From assembly GCF_004614165.1 (NCBI RefSeq), contig NZ_SPVG01000260.1, positions 1-64,000 on the forward strand: 64,000 bases of DNA, written 5' to 3'. The DNA comes from Duganella callida. GTDB lineage: Bacteria; Pseudomonadota; Gammaproteobacteria; Burkholderiales; Burkholderiaceae_D. Under the pieces are notes generated by a model that saw only the letters and a program-made list of their open reading frames with translations, had not been told where the DNA came from and did not search any database. Shown in pieces: positions 42,467-50,793 of this stretch (its first letter is position 1; every line of letters starts with the position of its first letter). Made by a program: the position numbers and the translations under genes.

Positions 42467-43188
42467 TGAGCGACAATGTTCTAAAAGTATCGGGACTTAA
42501 AGTCGCGTATGGCGGCATCAAGGCCGTAAAAGGCATCGACCTGGAAGTCAATCAGGGTGAATTAATCGCACTGATCGGCGCTAATGGCGCCGGTAAAACC
42601 ACAACGCTGAAAGCAATCACCGGTACTTTGCCGCCTTGTAAAGTCGATGGGACTATCAGTTATAAAGGCGAATCGCTGAAGGGCACCAAATCTTTTCATC
42701 TGGTTGAAAAGAAGCTGGCAATGGTACCGGAAGGGCGCGGCGTATTTACCCGCATGACGATTGTTGAAAATCTGATGATGGGCGCTTATACGCGTAACGA
42801 TAAAGCCGGTATTGCAGCGGATATTGCGAAATGGTTTGATGTATTCCCGCGACTGAAAGAACGGGCGCAGCAATTGGCCGGTACTTTATCGGGGGGGGAG
42901 CAACAGATGCTGGCCATGGCGCGCGCATTAATGTGTCACCCGGACTTGTTATTATTGGATGAGCCATCGATGGGTTTGTCGCCGATCATGGTGGAAAAGA
43001 TTTTTGAAGTGATCCGCAATGTATCGCAGCAGGGCATTACCATTCTACTGGTGGAGCAGAACGCCAAACTGGCCTTGCAGGCTGCGCATCGCGGCTACGT
43101 GATGGACTCGGGCAACATCACCATGACCGGCAACGCCAGGGACATGCTGGACGATCCGCGTGTGAAAGCCGCTTACCTGGGCGAATAA
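42466..43188 (+). CDS. livF: Branched-chain amino acid ABC transporter ATPase LivF
   Basis: Predicted 240 aa. Walker A GANGAGKTTTLKA, signature LSGGEQQMLAMARAL and Walker B LLLLDEPSMGLSP are intact. It partners LivG in the transporter. The codons over most of the gene, up to about 43060, end in A or T far more often than in livHM or the neighbours. An eight-G run at 42891-42898 lies inside the signature coding sequence, and the frame stays open. A terminator follows. Confidence 0.95.
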   Translation: MSDNVLKVSGLKVAYGGIKAVKGIDLEVNQGELIALIGANGAGKTTTLKAITGTLPPCKVDGTISYKGESLKGTKSFHLVEKKLAMVPEGRGVFTRMTIVENLMMGAYTRNDKAGIAADIAKWFDVFPRLKERAQQLAGTLSGGEQQMLAMARALMCHPDLLLLDEPSMGLSPIMVEKIFEVIRNVSQQGITILLVEQNAKLALQAAHRGYVMDSGNITMTGNARDMLDDPRVKAAYLGE

Positions 43189-43202
43189 GCACCACATAGG
43201 GA

Positions 43203-43228
43203 GCCGCTCAGTTAGAGCGGCTTTTTTT
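43203..43228 (+). terminator. Intrinsic terminator of the liv operon
   Basis: GCCGCTC pairs with GAGCGGC across a 5-base loop and is followed by seven T residues, 14 bases after the livF stop. Confidence 0.93.
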
Positions 43229-43286
43229 CGCCCCACACATGCCAAAAAGTGGCTTATTTAAGCTGTTTTCTAGTATAGGCCGCCGT

Positions 43287-43362
43287 GTCATTCCCGCACA
43301 GGCGGGAATCCATGGTGACGATGATCTGCGGTTCCATGGATCCCCGCGTACGCGAGGATGAC
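43287..43362. repeat. Inverted GTCATTCCCGC-type repeat pair (76 bp)
   Basis: Left arm begins GTCATTCCCGCACAGGCGGG and ends CATGG; right arm begins CCATGGATCCCCGCG and ends GAGGATGAC, an imperfect reverse complement. Each arm also holds its own small hairpin. The GTCATTCCCGC motif is a widespread REP-like element in betaproteobacteria and relatives. It sits between the liv terminator and the phasin terminator. Confidence 0.8.
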
Positions 43363-43372
43363 GAGCAGAAAT

Positions 43373-43400
43373 AAAAAAGCCCCGGGGTAACCGGGGCTTT
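43373..43400 (-). terminator. Terminator of the phasin gene
   Basis: On the minus strand GCCCCGG pairs with CCGGGGC over a 5-base loop and six T residues follow; it lies about 40 bases past the phasin stop. Confidence 0.88.
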
Positions 43401-43442
43401 CGATTTAAATATCGGGCGCCCTACCGCGCCGGGATATTTGTT

Positions 43443-43988
43443 TTATTTCTTGGCAGCTGCGTTGGCGAACTGATTAACTGCGGAATTGAAATTACCTTCC
43501 ATCGATTCAATTGCCTGCTTGGCGGTCTTGGTGAATTGCTCGTAACCGGCGCTGGCATTGCCAATGGCGGATTTAACGAAAGCCACCATATTTTCGGTGC
43601 CGGCCGGCGCGTTTTTGCTAACTTCTTCAACCAGCGAAATCACCTTGCGGTTGGTTTCGGCGATCTGGGTTTCCGCGGCTTTGCTGAATTCGGCGCCGGT
43701 GGTGGTGGCGATCGACGCCAGGTGACGGCCATAGGCCAGGGTTTTTTCTGCGTTCGGCTGCGCCTGTGCGGTGGCCAGCGAGAAGAATTCTTGTGGGTCC
43801 TTAGCGGCCAGCAATTGCTTGGTGGTGGCCGACGATTCTTCCAGCGATGCCTTGGCAGCGGTCAGATTCAGGTCGACGAATTTTTCGACGCCTTCGAATG
43901 CCTTATCGGTCAGCGACGAGAAAATAGCGAATTGCGCTTCAAAGTTGGCTTTGGTCGCATTGGAAAATTGCTCAGGAATTGCAAACAT
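43443..43988 (-). CDS. Phasin family protein (PHA granule surface)
   Basis: Predicted 181 aa starting [20 protein letters not shown], the classic phasin opening. It is helical throughout, amphipathic, without membrane span, with an Ala/Lys-rich C-terminus (FANAAAKK). Phasins coat polyhydroxyalkanoate granules and set their number and size. No PHA synthase is in the window. The 327-bp region upstream (43989-44315) holds two repeated TTGTGC-N3-GCA sites, candidate targets of the PhaR repressor, and no gene. Confidence 0.9.
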   Translation of the reverse strand: MFAIPEQFSNATKANFEAQFAIFSSLTDKAFEGVEKFVDLNLTAAKASLEESSATTKQLLAAKDPQEFFSLATAQAQPNAEKTLAYGRHLASIATTTGAEFSKAAETQIAETNRKVISLVEEVSKNAPAGTENMVAFVKSAIGNASAGYEQFTKTAKQAIESMEGNFNSAVNQFANAAAKK

Positions 43989-44085
43989 ATAGATCTCCGG
44001 AAAATAGTCGTTGATGAATCACTGCTGGTGTTTCTAACCGTCGGCGGGAAACAGTGCAGCTCTATGTTTCAGACCGAACAACGTA

Positions 44086-44160
44086 TTGTGCAACGCAACA
44101 AGGGCGATTTTACGGCCTTCAAAAATTAAGTCAAGCGATTTTTTGTGCGTTGCACCAAGG
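44086..44160. promoter_or_regulatory. Two direct repeats upstream of the phasin gene, candidate PhaR sites
   Basis: TTGTGCAACGCAACAAGG starts at 44086 and TTGTGCGTTGCACCAAGG at 44143. They share 14 of 18 bases, are 57 bp apart and each has a TGC-N3-GCA dyad. Position 98-172 bp upstream of the phasin start fits an operator or upstream control region. Confidence 0.4.
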
Positions 44161-44315
44161 CATGTGAATTTGGTAAAAAATAAACATTTAACAAGGGAAC
44201 TATTGCTAGGGTGTGAGGGAAACCGCGGCCTTCCGACGGGGAACGCGCTGCCGTGTTAGACTTGGATCAAACCCGTCGGCGCCGCCGATTGCCTTTTAGT
44301 CTACTAGCCTCGCCG

Positions 44316-45236
44316 ATGCCCGAATCCTCTGGCCTAGTCGCCGCGACGCGGCACGCTTCATTTCTGTCGCCGCTGCCGCTGTTTTTTGTGCTGTTGTGGA
44401 GCAGTGGCTTCATCGTTGCAAAGTTCGGACTGCCATATGCGCCGCCATTGACCTTTCTGTTGCTGCGCTTCCTGGGCGTGCTGGTGGTCTTAAGCCCGGC
44501 CGTGTTGCTGTTGAGAGCGCCGTGGCCACGCGGCCAGATTGGCCATATCGCCGTCGCCGGGCTGCTGGTGCAGGCCGGGTATCTGATGGGCGTCTGGTGC
44601 GCGATCAAGCAGGGCATGCCGGCTGGTTTGTCGGCCTTGATCGTCGGTATGCAGCCCATCCTGACCGCTTTCGCCGCGCCGCTGGTGGGCGAGCGGGTGA
44701 AGCCGCGCCAGTGGCTCGGGCTGCTGTTCGGCATCGCCGGCGTCGGACTGGTGGTGGCCGCCAAGGTCAGACTGGTGGGGTTGTCGCCGCAGGCCGTGCT
44801 GCTGTGCGCGGGCGCCCTGCTGTCGATCACGATCGGCACGCTGTACCAGAAGCGCCATTGCCCGCGATTCGACCTGCGCGTGGGCACGCTGATCCAGTTT
44901 GCCGCCTCGGCGCTGCTGGTGCTGCCGCTGGCCGTTCTGTTTGAGGGACTAGGCCCGGATTTTGCTGCGGTGCATTGGACGCCGCGCTTTGTCGGTGCAC
45001 TGCTGTGGTCGGTATTGGGCCTGTCGATAGGCGCGATTTTCCTGTTGTTCGCGCTGATACGGCGAAATGACGCCACCCAGGTCACCAGCTTGATGTATTT
45101 GACGCCACCGACTACCGCTATCATGGCCTGGCTGATGTTCGGCGAAGCGTTCAACGCCCCCGGCATCGCCGGCATGGTGCTGGCGGTGACCGGCGTGATT
45201 TTCGTGGTCAAAAAACCAAAAAGCGAGACGACATGA
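44316..45236 (+). CDS. DMT-superfamily (EamA) exporter
   Basis: Predicted 306 aa from MPESSGLVAATRH at 44316; the frame is open farther upstream but those residues are Arg-rich and unlikely. Ten hydrophobic segments form two EamA repeats, each with the pattern around LLWSSGFIVAKFGL and SVLGLSIGAIFLLFALIRR. It probably exports metabolites or amino acids. Its stop overlaps the start of the nitroreductase gene by 4 bp, so they are translated together. Confidence 0.87.
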   Translation: MPESSGLVAATRHASFLSPLPLFFVLLWSSGFIVAKFGLPYAPPLTFLLLRFLGVLVVLSPAVLLLRAPWPRGQIGHIAVAGLLVQAGYLMGVWCAIKQGMPAGLSALIVGMQPILTAFAAPLVGERVKPRQWLGLLFGIAGVGLVVAAKVRLVGLSPQAVLLCAGALLSITIGTLYQKRHCPRFDLRVGTLIQFAASALLVLPLAVLFEGLGPDFAAVHWTPRFVGALLWSVLGLSIGAIFLLFALIRRNDATQVTSLMYLTPPTTAIMAWLMFGEAFNAPGIAGMVLAVTGVIFVVKKPKSETT

Positions 45237-45928
45237 TTTGCAGTCCAGAACAGCAAGCCGTCGACGCCGCGATCACCTCGCGTCGTTCGATCCGCGCCTT
45301 CCTGCCGACGCCGGTGGCGCACGAGGACATCGTGCAGATCCTGCAAGTGGCGGGCCGGGCGCCGTCGGGCACCAACACCCAGCCGTGGAAAGTGTATGTG
45401 TTACAGGGCGATAAGAAACGAGAGTTGTCTTCCGCCATCATGGACGCATACACCGACCCGGAGCAGGCCAGCCGGCACCAGGAAGAATATGCGTATTATC
45501 CGCGCGAGTGGGTGGCGCCCTACATCGACCGCCGCCGCAAGGTGGGCTGGGATCTGTATGCCTTGCTCGGCTTGACCCGCGACAACAAGGCCGGCATGGC
45601 CGCCCAACATGCCCGCAATTACGCGTTCTTCGATGCCCCGGTCGGCCTGATTTTCACCATCGACCGCATCATGGAGCAGGGCTCATGGCTGGACTATGGC
45701 ATGTTCCTGCAAAACATCATGGTGGCGGCGCGCGGACGTGGGCTCGATACCTGTCCGCAGGCCGCTTTCACCCAGTTCCACCGCATCATTGCCGACCAGC
45801 TGCAGTTGCCGCCGAACGAGACCGTGGTCTGCGGCATGGCGCTAGGTGTTGCGGATTTGAGCAAGATCGAAAATTCTTTGATAACTGAACGTATGCGCAT
45901 CGAAGAATTTGTTAAATTTGTTGAGTAG
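45233..45928 (+). CDS. Nitroreductase family FMN oxidoreductase
   Basis: Predicted 231 aa. FMN-binding features are present: SRRSIRAFLPTPV at the start, GRAPSGTNTQPWKVYV, and GRGLDTCPQAAF with VVCGMALGVAD in the C-terminal half. Proteins of this group reduce nitro compounds, quinones or flavins with NAD(P)H. It is translationally coupled (ATGA) to the DMT permease gene, which hints at shared handling of a toxic aromatic or metabolite, but no more can be said. Confidence 0.9.
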   Translation: MICSPEQQAVDAAITSRRSIRAFLPTPVAHEDIVQILQVAGRAPSGTNTQPWKVYVLQGDKKRELSSAIMDAYTDPEQASRHQEEYAYYPREWVAPYIDRRRKVGWDLYALLGLTRDNKAGMAAQHARNYAFFDAPVGLIFTIDRIMEQGSWLDYGMFLQNIMVAARGRGLDTCPQAAFTQFHRIIADQLQLPPNETVVCGMALGVADLSKIENSLITERMRIEEFVKFVE

Positions 45929-46058
45929 GAAAAGCTGTTTTTTCCTATATTGCGCGTACACAACCAATTGTGCCCGGAACGTTAAATTTGCTTGCGCTAG
46001 CTCAGCGATTTGCTACACTGCAACGATACTTGGCACGAATCTTTTTTGGGGAATACGA

Positions 46059-47126
46059 ATGGTCAAACTCGCATTAAGCGCGCTTATTTCGCTGACGTTG
46101 GCAACTTCCGCCTTCACCGCCACGGCGGCGGATGCCAGCCCCACCGCGCCCAAAAAAGTCACCTTGAAAAAACGCCAGCCGGTGCGCGTGGCTGCTGCCG
46201 ACACGGGCGAGCGTGTGGTCAAGCGCGTAATGCGGGTCAACGGCAAGCGCAAGGTGGTGTACCAGCGCGTGCTGGCCGCGGCGCCAGCGGTGCCCACCAT
46301 GGGCGACCTGGCCGGCCTGAACGGCACCTACGATCCGCTGGACCTGAAGTCGAATGTGGCGCTGGTGCTGGACCAGGCCAATGCGGAAGTGCTGTTCGAG
46401 AAAAATTCCAACGTGGCGCTGCCGATCGCCTCCATTACCAAGATGATGACGGGCCTGATCGTGGTCGAAGCCAAGCAGGACATGGATGAGATCCTGACCA
46501 TCACCGACGAGGACGTGGACCGGGAAAAGTTCAGCAGCTCGCGCCTGAAGGTCGGTACCCAGATGACCCGCGGCAACATGCTGCATATCGCCCTGATGAG
46601 TTCGGAAAACCGCGCAGCCTCGGCACTGGGCCGTAACTATCCGGGCGGCCGCGCCGCATTCGTGGAAGCGATGAACGCCAAGGCGCGCGAACTGGGCATG
46701 AACGATACCCATTACGTCGACTCGAACGGCTTGTCGAAAATGAATGTGGCCAGCGCGCGCGATCTGGCCAAGCTGGCGATGGCGGCCTACCAGCAGCCAA
46801 TGCTGCGTCAGTTCTCGACCGACGCCAAGGCCACGGTCGAAGTCAGCAATGGCCGGCCGATGCAGTTCGGCACCACCAATTACCTGGTGGCCCAGCCCGA
46901 CTGGACCATCGGCCTGCAAAAAACCGGCTTCATCAACGAAGCTGGACGCTGCCTGATGATGCAGGCGGTGATCGAGGGCCGCTCGGTGATCATGGTGTTC
47001 CTGGATTCCAAGGGCAAACTGTCGCGGACGGCCGACGCCGGCCGCATGCGCAAATGGCTGGAAGCGCTGCGTCCCGCCAACCTGGTCGGCGGCGCGACGG
47101 CGCAGGCTTATTCGACCGGAATGTAA
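46059..47126 (+). CDS. pbpG: D-alanyl-D-alanine endopeptidase (PBP7-type)
   Basis: Predicted 355 aa from the ATG at 46059. A signal peptide is present (LISLTLATSAFTATAAD) and a Lys/Arg-rich stretch follows. The serine-acyl-transferase motifs of low-molecular-weight PBPs are all there: SITK (SxxK), SSEN (SxN) and KTG in LQKTGFINEAG. It cuts D-Ala-mDAP crosslinks of murein in the periplasm. No C-terminal beta-sandwich of PBP5 type remains, supporting the PBP7/S11 endopeptidase call. The convergent IclR gene overlaps its 3' end by 19 bp. Confidence 0.9.
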   Translation: MVKLALSALISLTLATSAFTATAADASPTAPKKVTLKKRQPVRVAAADTGERVVKRVMRVNGKRKVVYQRVLAAAPAVPTMGDLAGLNGTYDPLDLKSNVALVLDQANAEVLFEKNSNVALPIASITKMMTGLIVVEAKQDMDEILTITDEDVDREKFSSSRLKVGTQMTRGNMLHIALMSSENRAASALGRNYPGGRAAFVEAMNAKARELGMNDTHYVDSNGLSKMNVASARDLAKLAMAAYQQPMLRQFSTDAKATVEVSNGRPMQFGTTNYLVAQPDWTIGLQKTGFINEAGRCLMMQAVIEGRSVIMVFLDSKGKLSRTADAGRMRKWLEALRPANLVGGATAQAYSTGM

Positions 47127-47887
47127 CCGAGGGTGGTGGAGATCTGCTGCGCGGTCAGCACCAGGTCTTCCAGCCAGTCTTCCTGCAGACGGTCGGCCGG
47201 CGCCGAGATCGACAGCCCGGCGATCAGCTTGCCGCTGTCGTCGTAGATGCCGGCGGCCATGCAGCGCACGCCCAGCTCCAGTTCCTCATTGTCGCGCGAA
47301 TAACCGCGCGATTTCACCAGGCTCAGCTCCCGCTCCAGCCGTCCCAGATCGGTGATCGAATTCTTGTTGTGCCCGGCCAGACCGGTGCGCGTGGCGTAGG
47401 CGCGGATTGCCTTGGGCTCGTCCACCGACAGGAACAGCTTGCCGGTCGAGGTCAGGTGCAGCGGGCCGCGGCCGCCGATGGCGCGCACCACCTGCATGCC
47501 CGAGCGTTCCGAGAACGCGCGGTCGATGTAGACGATCTCGTCGCCCTGGCGCACCGACAGGTTGACCGTCTGCTGGGTTTTCTTGTGCAGTGCACGCATG
47601 AAATCCAGCGCCGCCTCGCGCACCGACAGCCGGCTCTTGACGACATTGCCCAATTCCAGCAGGCGCATGCCGAGGCGGTAGGTGCCCGGCTCGACCCGGT
47701 CGACAAAGCGGGTGACCACCATGTCGTTCAAGATCCGGTGCGCGGTCGAGGGGTGCAGCCCGGAAACCTTGGACAATTCCTTCAGGCTCACGGGATCGGG
47801 ATACTTGGCCAGGGCATCGAGCAGCGCTACCATGCGCTCGATCACCTGGATGGTGGTCTTTTGCTCGGGAACGGATTCGATTTTCAT
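47108..47887 (-). CDS. IclR-family transcriptional regulator
   Basis: Predicted 259 aa from MKIESVPEQKTTIQVIERMV at 47887; the upstream open frame adds non-conserved residues. The N-terminal winged helix is KELSKVSGLHPSTAHRILND, followed by the IclR effector domain with RGPLHLTSTGKLFLS and GVRCMAAGIYDDSGKLIAGL. It should bind a small aromatic or organic acid. It is divergent from dgkA with 118 bp between, so it may act on its own promoter there. The end overlaps pbpG. Confidence 0.9.
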   Translation of the reverse strand: MKIESVPEQKTTIQVIERMVALLDALAKYPDPVSLKELSKVSGLHPSTAHRILNDMVVTRFVDRVEPGTYRLGMRLLELGNVVKSRLSVREAALDFMRALHKKTQQTVNLSVRQGDEIVYIDRAFSERSGMQVVRAIGGRGPLHLTSTGKLFLSVDEPKAIRAYATRTGLAGHNKNSITDLGRLERELSLVKSRGYSRDNEELELGVRCMAAGIYDDSGKLIAGLSISAPADRLQEDWLEDLVLTAQQISTTLGYIPVE

Positions 47888-48005
47888 GATGTGGTTGGTG
47901 CGATGCGGTATCGGATAGCTCTTTATACCATAATGCGGAAAAAGCGCGCAATTGATGGACGCAACTGATGCATAATGTGTCATTATTGATTTGTTGCTAC
48001 ATCTC

Positions 48006-48389
48006 ATGCCTCCCCAAAGCGAATTCAAAAGTAAGAGCGGCCTCAAGCGTATCTACGCGGCGTTCTGGTATTCCATCGACGGTTTCAAGTCGGCGTGGAA
48101 GCATGAGCATGCGTTTCGGCAGGAAGTCAGTATTTTCGCGGTTGGCGCCATCATTGCCTTGATCTTGCGCATCTCGGCGTTTGAAAAACTGGTGCTGATC
48201 GGCGTGCTGCTGCTGATACTCATCGTCGAACTGATCAATTCTTCCATTGAGGCGGTGGTGGACCGGGTGTCGCTGGAGCGCCATCCGCTGTCCAAGAACG
48301 CCAAGGACTTCGGCAGCGCCGCCGTGCTGCTGACCTGTCTGCTGGCCATCGCCACCTGGGCGGTGGTGCTTTACAATCGCTTCTTATGA
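48006..48389 (+). CDS. dgkA: Diacylglycerol kinase, prokaryotic type
   Basis: Predicted 127 aa from the ATG at 48006. Three membrane helices and conserved residues of DgkA are visible: RIYAAFWYSIDGFKSAWKHE then AFRQE, and the catalytic region VELINSSIEAVVDRVS with its Glu and Asn. It phosphorylates diacylglycerol in the inner membrane, recycling it from periplasmic glucan synthesis. Length is normal. A single-gene unit between IclR and the sulfate-binding gene. Confidence 0.94.
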   Translation: MPPQSEFKSKSGLKRIYAAFWYSIDGFKSAWKHEHAFRQEVSIFAVGAIIALILRISAFEKLVLIGVLLLILIVELINSSIEAVVDRVSLERHPLSKNAKDFGSAAVLLTCLLAIATWAVVLYNRFL

Positions 48390-48477
48390 TTTTCTTGTAT
48401 ATTGAACTGCTAAAAGCTTAGTTCTCATTTATAAAGGGCAGGATTAATCTGGAGATCTTCATTACTAGGGGAATCCG

Positions 48478-49482
48478 ATGCTGTCCAAAAAAATCATCGC
48501 CGCTGCCGTTCTCGCCGTTGCCGCCATCGCCCCCGCGCTGGCCGCCGACATTTCACTGCTGAATGTGTCCTACGATCCAACCCGCGAGCTGTATCAGGAT
48601 GTCAACGTCGCGTTCGCCAAAGAGTGGAAAGCCAAGAGCGGCGACACCGTCAAGATCAAGCAATCGCACGGCGGCTCCGGCAAACAGGGCCGCGCCGTGA
48701 TCGACGGCCTGGAAGCGGACGTGGTCTCGCTGGCACTGGCCTACGATATCGACGCCATCGCCGAGCACAAGCTGCTGGCGCCGGACTGGCAGAAAAAGCT
48801 GCCGCATAACAGCACCCCGTACACTTCCACCATCGTGTTCCTGGTGCGCAAGGGCAATCCGAAAGGCATCAAGGATTGGGCCGACCTGATCAAGCCCGGC
48901 GTCTCGGTGATCACCCCGAATCCGAAAACTTCCGGCGGCGCACGCTGGAACCACCTGGCGGCCTACGGCTACGCGCTGCGCGCGCCGGGCGGCAGCGAAG
49001 CGTCGGCCAGGGACTTCCTGACCAAGCTGTACAAGAATGTGCCGGTGCTCGATTCCGGCGCGCGCGGCGCCACCACCACCTTTGTCGAACGCGGCATCGG
49101 CGACGTGCTGATCGCCTGGGAAAATGAAGCGCTGCTGGCGATCAAGGAACTGGGACCGACCAAGTTCGACATCGTGGCGCCGTCGGTGTCCATCCTGGCC
49201 GAACCGCCGGTGGCGGTGGTCGACAAGGTGGTCGACAAGCGCGGCACGCGCAAGGTGGCGGAGGCATATCTGAACTTCCTCTACACTGACGAAGCGCAGG
49301 ACATCATCGCCAAGAACTACTACCGTCCGGCCACCGAAAAGGCGGCCAAGAAATACGCGTCGCAGTTCCCCAACGTCAAGCTGTTCACGCTGGCGCAGGT
49401 GGCCGGTGACTGGACCAAGGCACAGAAGACCCACTTTGCCGATGGCGGCCTGTTCGACCAGATCTATCAACCCAACAAGTAA
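48478..49482 (+). CDS. sbp: Sulfate ABC transporter, periplasmic binding protein
   Basis: Predicted 334 aa with a signal peptide (about 1-23, IAPALAADI). Sulfate-binding family marks: [16 protein letters not shown] near the mature N-terminus, [16 protein letters not shown], and [20 protein letters not shown]. It captures sulfate (or thiosulfate) for the CysTWA permease encoded 2.2 kb downstream. The ATG has AGGGGAAT upstream. A 12-bp tandem duplication spans the stop codon and places a second in-frame TAA just after it. Confidence 0.94.
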   Translation: MLSKKIIAAAVLAVAAIAPALAADISLLNVSYDPTRELYQDVNVAFAKEWKAKSGDTVKIKQSHGGSGKQGRAVIDGLEADVVSLALAYDIDAIAEHKLLAPDWQKKLPHNSTPYTSTIVFLVRKGNPKGIKDWADLIKPGVSVITPNPKTSGGARWNHLAAYGYALRAPGGSEASARDFLTKLYKNVPVLDSGARGATTTFVERGIGDVLIAWENEALLAIKELGPTKFDIVAPSVSILAEPPVAVVDKVVDKRGTRKVAEAYLNFLYTDEAQDIIAKNYYRPATEKAAKKYASQFPNVKLFTLAQVAGDWTKAQKTHFADGGLFDQIYQPNK

Positions 49483-49495
49483 GCCAACAAGTAAG
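49472..49495 (+). repeat. 12-bp tandem duplication at the sbp stop codon
   Basis: CCAACAAGTAAG occurs twice head-to-tail. The first copy carries the sbp stop; the second adds a spare TAA and moves the next gene 12 bp away. Confidence 0.9.
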
Positions 49496-49500
49496 TGTCC

Positions 49501-50058
49501 ATGGCCAGCGTCCTCGCCGAATTCCGCGTCCTGATTGCGCCCGGTCTGCACAACAGCGGGCCGGACCACTGGCAAAGCCGCTGGCAGCGCTTGTTCCCCG
49601 CGTTCGAGCGGGTGCAGCAGGACGACTGGGAAATGCCTGACCTGGCGCGCTGGTCCGACCGCGTGGATGACGTGCGCCGGCGCGACCGCCACAAGCCCAC
49701 GCTGATCGTGGCACACAGCTTTGGCGCGCTGGCCAGCGTGCACAGTCTGGCCGGCGACGCGCACGGCGTTGCCGGCGTGCTGCTGGTGGCGCCGGCCGAT
49801 CCCGACAAGTTCCGGGTGGCCGCGCTGCTGCCGCAGCAGGCGTTGCCGGTGCCGTCCATCATGGTTGGCAGCACCAACGATCCGTGGATGGCGGCGCCGC
49901 GTGCGCAGTTGTGGGCGCAGCGCTGGCATAGCCGCTTCATCAACGGCGGGCCGCTGGGCCACATCAATGCCGAGTCCGGCCTGGGCGACTGGCCCGAAGG
50001 ATTGGAAACCTTGTATTTTTTAGCAGAGCAGGCGCACAATGGCGCACTGTCCACGTGA
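49501..50058 (+). CDS. RBBP9/YdeN-type serine hydrolase
   Basis: Predicted 185 aa from the ATG at 49501 (a GTG at 49495 is also in frame). Features of the RBBP9/YdeN family: LIAPGLHNSGPDHWQSRW at the start, the nucleophile in VAHSFGALAS, an aspartate in GSTNDPWM and a histidine in GGPLGHINAESG, so the triad is complete. Substrate unknown. It lies 18 bases after sbp and 24 bases before the peroxiredoxin gene, on the same strand, so it seems to be part of the sulfur block; why a hydrolase is there is unclear. Confidence 0.85.
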   Translation: MASVLAEFRVLIAPGLHNSGPDHWQSRWQRLFPAFERVQQDDWEMPDLARWSDRVDDVRRRDRHKPTLIVAHSFGALASVHSLAGDAHGVAGVLLVAPADPDKFRVAALLPQQALPVPSIMVGSTNDPWMAAPRAQLWAQRWHSRFINGGPLGHINAESGLGDWPEGLETLYFLAEQAHNGALST

Positions 50059-50082
50059 CACCTTACACTTCTGGAGACCAAA

Positions 50083-50721
50083 ATGACCATCCGCCTGGGC
50101 GATACCGCGCCCGATTTTGAACAAGACTCGTCGATCGGCAAACTGAAATTCCACGAATGGGCTGGCGATTCGTGGGTCGTGCTGTTCTCGCACCCGGCCG
50201 ATTTCACGCCGGTCTGCACCACCGAGCTGGGCCTGACCGCCAAGCTCAAGCCGGAATTCGACAAGCGCAACGTGAAAGCCATCGCGCTGTCGGTGGACCC
50301 GGCCGAATCGCACCAGGCGTGGATCAAGGATATCGAAGCGACCCAGAACACCGTGGTCGGCTTCCCGATCATCGCCGACGCCGACCGCAAGGTGTCCAAC
50401 CTGTACGACATGATCCATCCGGAAGCCTCGGCGACGGCCACCGTACGTACCCTGTTCGTGATCGACCCGAACAAGAAAGTGCGCCTGACCCTGACCTATC
50501 CGATGAGCACCGGCCGCAACTTCGACGAAGTGCTGCGCGTGATCGATGCGCTGCAGCTGACCGACGGCTACACCGTGGCCACCCCGGGCAACTGGAAGGA
50601 CGGCGACGACGTGATCATCCCGCTGACCGTGCAGGACCCGGACGTGCTGAAACAAAAATATCCCAAAGGCTACACCGCCGAACGTCCATACCTGCGTGTG
50701 ACGCCGCAACCGAACAAATAA
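50083..50721 (+). CDS. 1-Cys peroxiredoxin (Prx6 type)
   Basis: Predicted 212 aa. The peroxidatic site is HPADFTPVCTTELG (Pro-Thr-Cys arrangement), and the long C-terminal domain (PGNWKDGDDVIIP and KGYTAERPYLRV) marks the Prx6/1-Cys group rather than AhpC. It reduces peroxides using a thiol donor in the cytosol. There is a CTGGAGA ribosome site. Its place between the sulfate-binding gene and the TauE gene suggests co-expression with sulfur supply, perhaps under sulfur or oxidative stress control. Confidence 0.93.
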   Translation: MTIRLGDTAPDFEQDSSIGKLKFHEWAGDSWVVLFSHPADFTPVCTTELGLTAKLKPEFDKRNVKAIALSVDPAESHQAWIKDIEATQNTVVGFPIIADADRKVSNLYDMIHPEASATATVRTLFVIDPNKKVRLTLTYPMSTGRNFDEVLRVIDALQLTDGYTVATPGNWKDGDDVIIPLTVQDPDVLKQKYPKGYTAERPYLRVTPQPNK

Positions 50722-50793
50722 GCTTATAAAGATTCCGTTGTTTGGAAATTTCCTCCGAGTAGGTACCCTGCGGGCCTACTTTGGGGAAATTGT

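Noticed and set aside
42891-42898. Frameshift in livF at the G8 run
   Set aside because: The reading frame continues with normal LivF sequence after the run, so there is no frameshift here.
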